Below the pieces are notes generated by a model that had not been told where the DNA came from, ran no database searches, and saw only the letters and a list, made by a program, of their open reading frames with translations. Below are positions 28,529 through 37,051 of a stretch of DNA of 64,000 nt, piece after piece. Position 1 is the stretch's first letter. The number at the start of each line of letters is the position of its first letter. The position numbers and the translations under genes were made by a program. The stretch comes from Pseudomonas petrae (GTDB taxonomy: Bacteria > Pseudomonadota > Gammaproteobacteria > Pseudomonadales > Pseudomonadaceae): contig NZ_JAKJXE010000003.1 of the NCBI RefSeq assembly GCF_021728295.1, forward strand, positions 248,001-312,000, written 5' to 3'.

Positions 28529-30376
28529 ATGCCTGATTACCGTTCGAAAACGTCCACCCACGGCCGCAACATGGCCGGCGCGCGCGCCTTGTGGCGTGCC
28601 ACGGGCATGAAGGACGACGATTTCAAAAAGCCGATCATCGCCATCGCCAACTCATTCACCCAGTTCGTGCCGGGCCATGTCCACTTGAAGGACCTGGGTC
28701 AGTTGGTGGCGCGAGAGATCGAAAGAGCAGGCGGCGTGGCCAAGGAATTCAACACCATCGCGGTGGATGACGGCATTGCCATGGGCCATGACGGCATGCT
28801 GTATTCGCTGCCCAGCCGCGAGATCATCGCCGACTCAGTCGAGTACATGGTCAACGCCCACTGCGCCGATGCCATCGTCTGCATCTCCAACTGCGACAAG
28901 ATCACCCCCGGCATGCTCATGGCTGCGTTGCGCCTGAACATCCCGGTGATCTTCGTTTCCGGCGGTCCGATGGAAGCCGGCAAGACCAAACTCGCGAGCC
29001 ACGGCCTGGATTTGGTCGACGCGATGGTCATTGCCGCCGACCCAACCGCATCCGACGAGAAAGTCGCCGAGTACGAGCGCAGCGCTTGCCCGACGTGTGG
29101 TTCGTGCTCCGGTATGTTCACCGCCAACTCGATGAACTGCCTGGTTGAAGCCCTGGGGCTTGCGCTGCCGGGTAACGGTTCCACGCTGGCGACTCACTCC
29201 GACCGCGAAGCGCTGTTCCTGCAGGCCGGCCGCACCATCGTCGACCTGTGCAAAACCTACTACAAAGACAACGACGACTCGGTGCTGCCGCGCAACATCG
29301 CCAACTTCAAGGCGTTTGAAAACGCGATGACCCTCGACATCGCCATGGGCGGTTCGACCAACACCATCCTGCATTTGCTGGCCGCTGCCCAGGAAGCGGA
29401 GATTCCGTTCGACCTGCGCGACATCGATCGCCTGTCGCGCCGCGTGCCGCAGTTGTGCAAGGTTGCGCCCAACATCCAGAAATACCACATGGAAGACGTC
29501 CACCGCGCCGGCGGCATCTTCAGCATCCTCGGCTCGCTGGCCCGTGGCGGCCTGTTGCACACCGACTTGCCGACCGTGCACAGCAAATCCATGGAAGAAG
29601 CCATCGCCAAGTGGGACATCACCCAGACTGACGACGAAGCGGTGCATCACTTCTTCAAAGCCGGCCCTGCCGGTATTCCGACCCAAACGGCTTTCAGCCA
29701 GTCGACTCGTTGGGAAACCCTGGACGACGACCGCGAGAACGGCTGCATCCGCAGCGTCGAGCACGCGTACTCGCAAGAAGGCGGCCTGGCCGTGCTGTAC
29801 GGCAATATCGCAGTGGACGGCTGCGTGGTGAAAACCGCCGGTGTGGACGAGTCGATTCACGTGTTCGAAGGCAACGCCAAGATTTTCGAAAGCCAGGACA
29901 GCGCCGTACGCGGCATTCTGGCGGACGAAGTAAAGGCCGGCGACATCGTGATCATCCGTTACGAAGGCCCGAAAGGCGGCCCGGGCATGCAGGAAATGCT
30001 GTACCCGACGTCGTACCTGAAATCCAAAGGCCTGGGCAAAGACTGTGCGCTGCTGACTGACGGGCGTTTCTCGGGCGGAACCTCTGGCCTGTCCATCGGC
30101 CACGCTTCTCCTGAAGCCGCAGCCGGTGGCGCGATCGGTCTGGTTCGTGACGGCGACAAAGTGCTGATCGACATTCCCAATCGCTCGATCAATCTGATGA
30201 TCGACGACGCGGAAATGGCCGAACGTCGCGCCGAGCAGGACAAGAAAGGCTGGAAGCCGGTTGAGTCGCGCCCTCGCAAAGTGACCACCGCGCTGAAGGC
30301 GTATGCATTGTTGGCCACCAGCGCCGACAAGGGTGCCGTGCGTGACAAGGCGATGCTCGATAAGCTGATGCCGTAA
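28529..30376 (+). CDS. ilvD: Dihydroxy-acid dehydratase IlvD
   Basis: Dehydrates dihydroxy-isovalerate and dihydroxy-methylvalerate to the keto acids that precede valine, leucine and isoleucine. It needs an iron-sulfur cluster, and the cysteines are in [11 protein letters not shown], the [18 protein letters not shown] segment and the upstream half. At 615 residues it is the long (E. coli-like [4Fe-4S]) form. The C-terminal swivelling domain contains [14 protein letters not shown]. It stands alone with its own leader and a strong terminator. Confidence 0.98.
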   Translation: MPDYRSKTSTHGRNMAGARALWRATGMKDDDFKKPIIAIANSFTQFVPGHVHLKDLGQLVAREIERAGGVAKEFNTIAVDDGIAMGHDGMLYSLPSREIIADSVEYMVNAHCADAIVCISNCDKITPGMLMAALRLNIPVIFVSGGPMEAGKTKLASHGLDLVDAMVIAADPTASDEKVAEYERSACPTCGSCSGMFTANSMNCLVEALGLALPGNGSTLATHSDREALFLQAGRTIVDLCKTYYKDNDDSVLPRNIANFKAFENAMTLDIAMGGSTNTILHLLAAAQEAEIPFDLRDIDRLSRRVPQLCKVAPNIQKYHMEDVHRAGGIFSILGSLARGGLLHTDLPTVHSKSMEEAIAKWDITQTDDEAVHHFFKAGPAGIPTQTAFSQSTRWETLDDDRENGCIRSVEHAYSQEGGLAVLYGNIAVDGCVVKTAGVDESIHVFEGNAKIFESQDSAVRGILADEVKAGDIVIIRYEGPKGGPGMQEMLYPTSYLKSKGLGKDCALLTDGRFSGGTSGLSIGHASPEAAAGGAIGLVRDGDKVLIDIPNRSINLMIDDAEMAERRAEQDKKGWKPVESRPRKVTTALKAYALLATSADKGAVRDKAMLDKLMP

Positions 30377-30392
30377 GCATCACCCCGCACTG

Positions 30393-30423
30393 AAAAACAC
30401 CCCGCAGGTCGGGGTGTTTTTTT
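30393..30423 (+). terminator. Terminator after ilvD
   Basis: AAAAACACCCC...GGGGTGTTTTTTT: an 8-bp or longer stem with an A-tract on the left and T-tract on the right. It lies 17 bp after the ilvD stop and 14 bp before the convergent ABC1 kinase gene stop, so it can end transcription from both sides. Confidence 0.92.
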
Positions 30424-30436
30424 GTCTGCCTGCCGC

Positions 30437-31756
30437 TTAGAGGAGGTAAGGCTCGAACACGCGTCGAACATCCACCCGGGCCTTCAATTTCGCCGCCACC
30501 AGATAAAGCCCGGCGACCTTGCGATGCAGGAACAGCACATCGACCGGTGGTGTGTGCCAGAAATCCCGGTCAGTCCCCAACTGCCATCCGGCATCGCGCA
30601 ACTGCGAAGCCAGATCGGACGTGCCGAAATCGTAAGCGCCGTTATGCCGCAATGGCTCGCAGGCCTTGATGATCAGGTCGATCAAAACCTGGCGATGGCG
30701 CGGCAGGTTTTCACCCTGAAAATAACCCACCTCAAGTGCCTCTTTCGCCAGTGTCGTCCTGTCTGCGCGCAATCCCGCATTGAGTAAACGACGATAGGCC
30801 TGGGCGGTGTCCGGTGCATAAAGTCGTGTGGCGCCGAAGTCGAGCAGCACCAACCGGCCGGTATCCTGCTGGTAGCGATAGTTGGCGAAGTTTGGATCGG
30901 TCTGCACGCGACCAAACTCGAAAACCTCGCGCAGTAACAGGCCAAACAGCAACGTGATGATTCGGTCACGCACTGGCTGAGAAGCCTGCTCCAGCGACTC
31001 CACGGCAACGCCATCGGCAAAAGACATGACCAGAATATTTGATGTGCTCCATTGCCCATGGGCCTTGGGCACCAGAAAGTCGCTACTGTCGGCCAACAAC
31101 TCACCGAAAGCGCGCAAATGCTCGGCCTCCTGCAGGTAGTCGGCTTCATCCTGCAATTGACGCTTGCCCTCGTCGAGCAACGGTTTCACGTCCATTTCCT
31201 TTGGTAGCAGGCCCGACATGCGCAACAACGTCGCAACGTTGTCCACATCACTGGCGATGCTCTCGCGCACGCCGGGATACTGGACCTTGATCGCCAGACG
31301 TTGACCGTCCTTGCTGACGGCCTCATGAACCTGACCGATAGACGCGGCCGCCAGCGGTGTGAAGGAGAATCGCTCAAAGCGCGCTTCCCAACCTGTGCCC
31401 CAGGCCTCGTTGAGGACCATCACCAATTGGCTCATGGGCATCGGATTCGCTTCAGAGCGCAAACGCGAAAGGACCTGACTAAGTTCTGGCGGCAATAGAT
31501 CACCGGCATCCATCGACAGCAGCTGACCCACTTTCATGGCGGCACCGCGTAGTTGCGACAACTGCTCGGTTACCCGGTGCACATTGCCTGGCGTCAGCAA
31601 CAAATCACTGAGCGAGGGCCGCTTACCCTGCGCCCATTGCCGCGCACCGTCAGTCAGCATTGCACCCGCAACGCCCGTGGCCAGGCCGCCGAAGCGCATC
31701 AGTCTTGAAAGGCGACCGCCCGGTACGGGCGTAGAACCGGACACCGGCGGTTTCAT
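30437..31756 (-). CDS. ABC1/AarF (UbiB-like) atypical kinase
   Basis: A 439-residue protein of the ADCK/UbiB family, atypical kinases or ATPases linked to isoprenoid-quinone and lipid homeostasis. The family KxGQ motif occurs in GAAMKVGQLLSMDAGDLLPPEL, the A-rich loop in FTPLAAASIGQVHEA, the ATP-anchoring Lys in LAIKVQYPGV, and the metal-binding region in TDPNFANYRYQ and VLLDFGATR. In this family DPNF usually reads DPHPGN, so the subgroup differs. The ATG at 31756 overlaps the DUF3429 stop (ATGA), which suggests coupling. It is not the canonical ubiB, which lies in the ubi operon of Pseudomonas. Confidence 0.9.
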   Translation of the reverse strand: MKPPVSGSTPVPGGRLSRLMRFGGLATGVAGAMLTDGARQWAQGKRPSLSDLLLTPGNVHRVTEQLSQLRGAAMKVGQLLSMDAGDLLPPELSQVLSRLRSEANPMPMSQLVMVLNEAWGTGWEARFERFSFTPLAAASIGQVHEAVSKDGQRLAIKVQYPGVRESIASDVDNVATLLRMSGLLPKEMDVKPLLDEGKRQLQDEADYLQEAEHLRAFGELLADSSDFLVPKAHGQWSTSNILVMSFADGVAVESLEQASQPVRDRIITLLFGLLLREVFEFGRVQTDPNFANYRYQQDTGRLVLLDFGATRLYAPDTAQAYRRLLNAGLRADRTTLAKEALEVGYFQGENLPRHRQVLIDLIIKACEPLRHNGAYDFGTSDLASQLRDAGWQLGTDRDFWHTPPVDVLFLHRKVAGLYLVAAKLKARVDVRRVFEPYLL

Positions 31757-32217
31757 GAGCCAATGGCTACAGTGATCGCGCCCAGCAGCAGGCAAAGACT
31801 GGCGACCAACGTTAAACGCAGACGCATTGGCAAATACCAGGCGGGCAGTGTCGTGGCTTTCACCAGACGCCGGTCCTGCCAGTAGTGCGCGACGAAACCG
31901 AAAATCAACAGCAAAAGCCCCAGCGGTGCCGGCAATAACAGAGCAGGCCAGGCGATCAGCGCCGGGATGACACTCCAGATGAACCGCCCGCGACACTGAT
32001 CGGCATTCAAGCCTTGCAAGGTCATGGCGAACCCCCAATGCAGCGCGCCCACAAAGCTCAGGATCACGGCCCCGTAAGCGACCAGCGCCTGCGTCAAGAA
32101 AGGACGGTATTGGACTGAGAACAGGATCAGCAACAGCAGCCCAACGAACGGCAGCAAGCCACCATAACCCAGCAGGCCGACATACCTTGGCGACGAAGAC
32201 AGCGACAACGCTTTCAT
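31753..32217 (-). CDS. DUF3429 family membrane protein
   Basis: A 154-residue protein with four or five hydrophobic segments and the family element GAVILSFVGALHWGFAM. Function unknown. Its stop codon overlaps the start of the ABC1 kinase gene, so the two are very likely one transcript. It faces the DASH photolyase gene, whose start is 140 bp away. The promoter region between them is shared. Confidence 0.85.
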   Translation of the reverse strand: MKALSLSSSPRYVGLLGYGGLLPFVGLLLLILFSVQYRPFLTQALVAYGAVILSFVGALHWGFAMTLQGLNADQCRGRFIWSVIPALIAWPALLLPAPLGLLLLIFGFVAHYWQDRRLVKATTLPAWYLPMRLRLTLVASLCLLLGAITVAIGS

Positions 32218-32356
32218 TTGAGCCCCTTCAAGTCATTTACTTGAAGGACTATGGCTCAAAAGTGCAATCCTGTTTAGCTTCTCTTCGCACGGAAAAGGGA
32301 CCACGTCCTGTCACCCACTGATCAAGGCCTTGATCCATAGACGCTGAGACCTTCAC

Positions 32357-33625
32357 ATGAATACGTTGATCTATTGGTTCCGTCAGGACCTTCGGCTTGC
32401 CGACAACCCTGCGTTCACTCAGGCGTGCGACCAGGCTCACCTGTTGCTGCCGGTGTATTGCGCCTCGCCGCAGACGTCAACGCCGTGGGGCTTTCCACGA
32501 AAGGGACCTCACTGCCAATCCATAGAAAGCGCAGCGGTGAACGCCCTGGCCAACCAGTTGACGGCCAAGGGCAGCGCACTGCTGCAAATGGAAGGTGATC
32601 CCGTTGAACAATTGATCGCGCTCGCGCGGCGGCTGGGCGTCGAAAAAATCGTCTGCGAACGCATCGCAGCCCCTGAGGAGGAGGCACAGGTTGAAGCGCT
32701 GCGCGCCGACGGTCTTCAGGTCGAAGATCACTGGCAGTCCAGCCTGCTCACACTCGACTCGCTGCCGATGCACGTCGAGCAACTGCCGGACGTATTCAGC
32801 AGCTTCCGCCGCTCGGTGGAAAAAGCTCGCACGCCCTCGCGCACCGTGCTGGACGCACCGGCAGCCCTACCTGAATTGCCAGACGGCATAACCGCCCAGC
32901 CCACACCGTGCATCAAATCGCCCGATCTTGATCCACGCTCGGCCTTTCCTTATCAAAAGCCTGCATTCGATGGCAGCGAGCAATCGGCGCTCCAGCATCT
33001 GCATCAGTATTTCGACCGGCAACTGGCGAATAGCTACAAGGCGACCCGCAACAACCTGAGCGCGGTAGACGACTCGACCAAGTTCTCACCCTGGCTTGCG
33101 CTGGGTTCACTGTCAGCACCGCAGATTGATCAGGCGCTGAAGGCTTTCGAAGCCGAACACGGCGCCAACGACAGCACGTACTGGATCTATTTCGAGTTGC
33201 TGTGGCGCGATTACTTTCGCTTGTTGCACCTGAAATACGGTCGCCTCCTGTACCGCGCCAGTGGCCTGAAAGGTGGCAGCGAACCGGGCCACAACCCACA
33301 GGGTTTTGCGCGCTGGTGTCGGGGTGAAACCGGGGAAGCATTGATAGACGCTGGCATGCGGGAATTGGCAGCGACCGGCTATTTGTCCAACCGAATGCGC
33401 CAGATCGTCGCCAGTTACCTGATCTTCGATCTCAAGGGCGACTGGCGCGCCGGGGCCGCGTGGTTCGAGGCGCAGCTGGTGGATTACGATGTCTACAGCA
33501 ATCAGGGCAACTGGCTGTACATCGCCGGCTACGGAACGGACCCGAGGGGCGGTCGGCGCTTCAATACCGCGAAACAGGCCGACGAGCATGACGCCGACGG
33601 CGCGTATCGCAGGTTATGGGCCTGA
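32357..33625 (+). CDS. DASH-type cryptochrome / photolyase
   Basis: A flavoprotein of the photolyase superfamily; DASH members repair cyclobutane dimers in single-stranded DNA with blue light. The N-terminal alpha/beta domain begins LIYWFRQDLRLADNPAF. The C-terminal FAD domain contains YFELLWRDYFRLL, TGYLSNRMRQIVASYLIFDL, DWRAGAAWFEAQLVDYDVYSN and GYGTDPRGGRRFN, the DASH signature. At 422 residues it is slightly short for the family. No MerR-type regulator is next to it. A hairpin separates it from the convergent PchP gene. Confidence 0.9.
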   Translation: MNTLIYWFRQDLRLADNPAFTQACDQAHLLLPVYCASPQTSTPWGFPRKGPHCQSIESAAVNALANQLTAKGSALLQMEGDPVEQLIALARRLGVEKIVCERIAAPEEEAQVEALRADGLQVEDHWQSSLLTLDSLPMHVEQLPDVFSSFRRSVEKARTPSRTVLDAPAALPELPDGITAQPTPCIKSPDLDPRSAFPYQKPAFDGSEQSALQHLHQYFDRQLANSYKATRNNLSAVDDSTKFSPWLALGSLSAPQIDQALKAFEAEHGANDSTYWIYFELLWRDYFRLLHLKYGRLLYRASGLKGGSEPGHNPQGFARWCRGETGEALIDAGMRELAATGYLSNRMRQIVASYLIFDLKGDWRAGAAWFEAQLVDYDVYSNQGNWLYIAGYGTDPRGGRRFNTAKQADEHDADGAYRRLWA

Positions 33626-33629
33626 CAGT

Positions 33630-33657
33630 GCGCGGCGCGGCAATCGCCGCGCCGCGC
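33630..33657. terminator. Perfect GC hairpin between the convergent photolyase and PchP genes
   Basis: A 12-bp perfect stem (GCGCGGCGCGGC/GCCGCGCCGCGC) with the 4-nt loop AATC. There is no T-tract, so it is either a rho-assisted transcription barrier or an mRNA 3'-end protector rather than a classical intrinsic terminator. Confidence 0.6.
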
Positions 33658-33668
33658 GATGAGACGGC

Positions 33669-34724
33669 TTACTGAATCTCGTCCGGCTTGACGATTACCC
33701 AGTTCTTGTCCGCCGTGACCGGCAAGCCCTCTTTGGCCTGAGCCTCGGCGTTGGTCTTCATCATGCCGTTGAGCTGGGTCATGTACTTGTCCTTGCGATT
33801 GACCCACAGATGAACACCACCTTTGCTGACGTCGACGCTGTGGAACAGCATGTAGCCATCGCTGGACGGTGTGTCGCCGCCCACCAGCACCGGTTTTTTC
33901 CATTGATCGATGTAGGTCAGGATTGCCGCCTGCTTGCCGGCCATCCAGGTTGCCGGGGTCCACAGGTAAGGGGTCAGCTCAAGACCGAGGTTGGCCTTTT
34001 CATTGTATTTGCCGGCGGTGATCTGCTTGCGCGCGGTGGTCAGTTCGCCTGTCTCGCGGTTCTTCAGCAGCGTGGTCACGCCGATGACGTTTTGCGGCTT
34101 CACGTTGTAGCCGTACTTGGGATCAGCGGCGACCATGCGAACCAGCTCTTCGGAGGCCGCGGTCATCACATAGACCTCGATGCCGTTTTCCATCAGCTTG
34201 TTGTACAGCTCGGCCTGACCGGTGAAGACCTTGGGCGGCTGCACTTCGATGGTCTTGACCACGTCGCCTTCGTAATACGTGCTCGGCACGGGCTTGCCCG
34301 ATGCCATCAGTTCGTCGACGTAGCCTTTGAGTTCTTTGAGGGTGAAGCCGGAAAACACCTGCGCCACCCACGGGTAGCAGACCATGTCGTCGATTTCGCA
34401 AAGGCGGTAGTAGTAGCTGAACAGGCTTTCCTTGTGGTCAGCGGTGTCCTTGAACGGGATGAGCTTTAGGGAAGGATCGAGCGTCTCGCGGGTGATCAGC
34501 CCTTTGTTTTCCATGTACGGCAGCAGCGACTCTTCCAGGTCGTAGCGGTAGCTGGTGTTGTCCATGTCAAAAACGGCGAAGTTACCTTTGTTGGCATTTG
34601 CCGCAATCATGGCGTTGAGCTGCTTGGCAGCGGGCTCGGGCCAGTGGGTCAGCTCGGTGGCGAACGCCTGTCCGGCAAGGCCCAGACACATCGCAGTGGC
34701 CAATAATGCTGGTACGAATTTCAT
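33669..34724 (-). CDS. pchP: Phosphorylcholine phosphatase PchP
   Basis: A periplasmic HAD-family phosphatase that releases choline from phosphorylcholine in P. aeruginosa. A 22-residue signal peptide (ending GQAFA) is followed by HAD motif I, DMDNT, with Asp53 and Asp55. After cleavage these are Asp31 and Asp33, the numbers of the known catalytic residues. Motif II is around VMTAASEE and motif IV around VGGDTPSSDGYML. 351 residues. The ATG at 34724 follows GGGGAGGAGATCACC. It could feed choline to the BetT carrier encoded at 53.5 kb. Confidence 0.93.
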   Translation of the reverse strand: MKFVPALLATAMCLGLAGQAFATELTHWPEPAAKQLNAMIAANANKGNFAVFDMDNTSYRYDLEESLLPYMENKGLITRETLDPSLKLIPFKDTADHKESLFSYYYRLCEIDDMVCYPWVAQVFSGFTLKELKGYVDELMASGKPVPSTYYEGDVVKTIEVQPPKVFTGQAELYNKLMENGIEVYVMTAASEELVRMVAADPKYGYNVKPQNVIGVTTLLKNRETGELTTARKQITAGKYNEKANLGLELTPYLWTPATWMAGKQAAILTYIDQWKKPVLVGGDTPSSDGYMLFHSVDVSKGGVHLWVNRKDKYMTQLNGMMKTNAEAQAKEGLPVTADKNWVIVKPDEIQ

Positions 34725-34890
34725 GGTGATCTCCTCCCCTTTTTTGGTTCGAGGAGGACCGTAACAAAAAGCCATGACTGTTTGGATGCGTCAGCGACAG
34801 CGTCCGTCCTGATGGCGTCACCTTGATCGCCATTCGCGACAGATGACATTAAAACGACGTTTTTGTGACAAGACTGAGCCTTTTTAAATC

Positions 34891-35022
34891 TGTGGGAGCC
34901 GGCTTGCTGGCGAGCGCGTCGTGTCAGGGGATTAATGGGTGGCAGACACAACGCATTCGCGGGCAAGCGCGCTCCTACAGTTGACCGCACTCCCCTGTAG
35001 GAGTGAGCTTGCTTGCGATAGC
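34891..35022. repeat. Three REP-like palindromes of different families
   Basis: In the 302-bp gap between pchP and folA lie, in order, TGTGGGAGCCGGCTTGCTGG (34891), CATTCGCGGGCAAGCGCGCT (about 34954, reverse orientation) and CTGTAGGAGTGAGCTTGCTT (about 34995). Each is a stem-loop core with a different sequence. The rest of the gap holds the pchP promoter region, which is richer in A/T. Confidence 0.75.
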
Positions 35023-35026
35023 GATA

Positions 35027-35539
35027 TCAGACTCGCTCCCAAACCTCGAAGCTGTACGCAGGCTTGTCATCCAGTGCCGGGTTCTCTGTATTCGAGACCA
35101 GCGTCCACCGGCCCTCGTCATACTCCGGAAACCACGCATCGCCTTCAGGACTCAGCGCCACGCGGGTCAGGTACAGGCGGTCAGCGTGCTCGAGGGCCTG
35201 GCCATAAAGCTGGGCGCCGCCGATCAGCATCACTTCGCTGACACCTTGCTCGCGCGCCCACTCCTCAGCGCGATGCACCGCCGCTTCCAGAGAGGTGAAA
35301 ACCTCCGCGCCCTCAAGCTGCAAATCCTGTTGGCGAGTGACCACCAGATTCAACCGGCCGGGCAGCGGACGGCCGAGCGAATCCCAGGTCTTGCGACCCA
35401 TGATGATCGGCTTGCCCAGCGTGGTCGCCTTGAAATATTTAAAATCCCCCGGCAGGTGCCAGGGCATGGAATTGTCGACGCCGATGACCCGGTTTTCAGC
35501 GAGTGCGGCGATCAAGCTCAGGGGGAGATGTTTTTTCAT
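35027..35539 (-). CDS. folA: Dihydrofolate reductase FolA
   Basis: Reduces dihydrofolate to tetrahydrofolate with NADPH. It has the family start LIAALAENRVIGVDNSMPWHLPGD (Trp and Asp active-site loop), the NADPH segment IIMGRKTWDSLGRPLPGR and the C-terminal region VMLIGGAQLYGQAL. 170 residues. It is monocistronic and divergent from the DUF2868 gene (132 bp between starts). Confidence 0.97.
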   Translation of the reverse strand: MKKHLPLSLIAALAENRVIGVDNSMPWHLPGDFKYFKATTLGKPIIMGRKTWDSLGRPLPGRLNLVVTRQQDLQLEGAEVFTSLEAAVHRAEEWAREQGVSEVMLIGGAQLYGQALEHADRLYLTRVALSPEGDAWFPEYDEGRWTLVSNTENPALDDKPAYSFEVWERV

Positions 35540-35671
35540 GGCGCGAGGATATCAGAGCGCCCTCTCCCAGCACATTCACTCGCCACGCGGTCCAAGCACC
35601 GATACCCGTTCGCTGCGCGATCGCAGCCACACCGGTTATGCTCACCCACGACTTTACCGACGAGACGCCGC

Positions 35672-37051
35672 GTGACTGCACTGACTCCCCTTGATGAACT
35701 CTGGCTGACCGAAGCCGTGCGCTTGCGTGAAGAACACGCCGGCGCGCTCGAAGACGAAGAAGCCAACCGCCGCGCCCGCGCCGCTGCGGGCGACCTGCAA
35801 ACCCGGATCAAACACCGCGCCCTGTGGCTCGCCGAACGTGACGGCATGCGCAAGGCCCTGCATCACTGGAAACAAGGTGCGCGTCTGGCGTTGATCCTGC
35901 TGGCGGTTTTCGCGGTGGTCAGCGGGGCCGGACTGGCTTTCGCCGCATTGGGCGACGGACAGACGCCCGTCAATGTGTTCTGGGCGCTGGGCAGCCTGCT
36001 CGGCCTTAATCTGATTCTGCTGTTGAGTTGGGCCACAGGCGTGCTCTTCGTCGGGGAAAGTACCGCTGGCCTCGGTCGCCTATGGCTGTGGCTGAGCGAG
36101 AAACTGGCGCGCGATGCCCAGGCGGCGCAGCTCGCGCCTGCGTTGATATTGCTGCTCCAACGCAAGCGTCTGAACCGCTGGGTGCTGGGCATCTGCGTCA
36201 ACGGCCTGTGGCTGCTTGCCCTGCTCAGCGCCCTGGTGCTGCTGCTCTTGCTGATGGCGACGCGGCGCTACGGCTTCGTCTGGGAAACCACCATTCTGGG
36301 CAGCGACACCTTTGTCAGCCTGACCCGAGGCCTGGGAGCGATCCCCTCGCTGCTGGGTTTCAGCGTGCCCACCGAGTCCATGATACGCGCCAGCGGAGAC
36401 AACGCGCTCGCCATCGAAAACGCCCGTCAGGCCTGGGCCGGATGGCTGGTCGGCGTGCTGGTGGTGTTCGGAGTTTTGCCGCGCCTGCTGCTGACGATAT
36501 TTTGTTACCTGCGTTGGCGCGTGGGTCGACAAGGGTTGGCCCTTGATCTGAGTCACCCCGGTTTCGTCGAACTGCGCGAGCGCTTGATGCCCAGCAGTGA
36601 ACGGCTGGGCATCAACGACGCAGCGCCCCCTCAGCTTCACGCGGTAAACACAGGTCCATCAGCGAGCGAAAGCCAGGGCGCGCTGCTGGTCGCCATCGAG
36701 CTGGACAATCAGCAGCCGTGGCCGCCCGAGCTTCCCGACAGCGTGGTGAACGCCGGCATTCTCGACTCCCGGGAGTCACGGCGTAGGCTGCTCGACCAAT
36801 TGACACGCTATCCGCCTGCGCGCCTTGCCATCGCCTGCGACCCACGTCGCTCGCCGGATCGCGGCAGCCTGGCGTTGATTGCCGAACTCGCGCGGTGTGC
36901 TACCGCGACGCGCATCTGGCTGTTGCCTGCCCCCACCGGACAGGCGCTGGACGCCGACCGACTGGAGGATTGGCACACAGCGCTGCAGCAGCTTGAACTG
37001 CACTGGACCGACAGTGCGCCAGTGACCTGGCTGGAGAGCGCACATGACTGA
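35672..37051 (+). CDS. DUF2868 family membrane protein
   Basis: A 459-residue membrane protein of unknown function. It has an N-terminal charged helical segment (residues 1-68), then hydrophobic segments at about 70-93, 103-127, 170-196 and 272-296, and a soluble C-terminal domain of about 160 residues that looks like a small alpha/beta fold (LLVAIELDNQQPWPPELP, RLAIACDPRRSPDRG). The frame runs 670 bp further upstream across folA, but GTG at 35672 gives the natural start VTALTPLDELWLTEAVRLREE. It overlaps the next gene, a GTPase, by 8 bp, so the two proteins probably work together. Confidence 0.85.
   Translation: MTALTPLDELWLTEAVRLREEHAGALEDEEANRRARAAAGDLQTRIKHRALWLAERDGMRKALHHWKQGARLALILLAVFAVVSGAGLAFAALGDGQTPVNVFWALGSLLGLNLILLLSWATGVLFVGESTAGLGRLWLWLSEKLARDAQAAQLAPALILLLQRKRLNRWVLGICVNGLWLLALLSALVLLLLLMATRRYGFVWETTILGSDTFVSLTRGLGAIPSLLGFSVPTESMIRASGDNALAIENARQAWAGWLVGVLVVFGVLPRLLLTIFCYLRWRVGRQGLALDLSHPGFVELRERLMPSSERLGINDAAPPQLHAVNTGPSASESQGALLVAIELDNQQPWPPELPDSVVNAGILDSRESRRRLLDQLTRYPPARLAIACDPRRSPDRGSLALIAELARCATATRIWLLPAPTGQALDADRLEDWHTALQQLELHWTDSAPVTWLESAHD

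Noticed and set aside
35003..35671. N-terminal extension of the DUF2868 frame
   Set aside because: It crosses folA on the other strand and part of the REP cluster; the GTG at 35672 gives a natural start.
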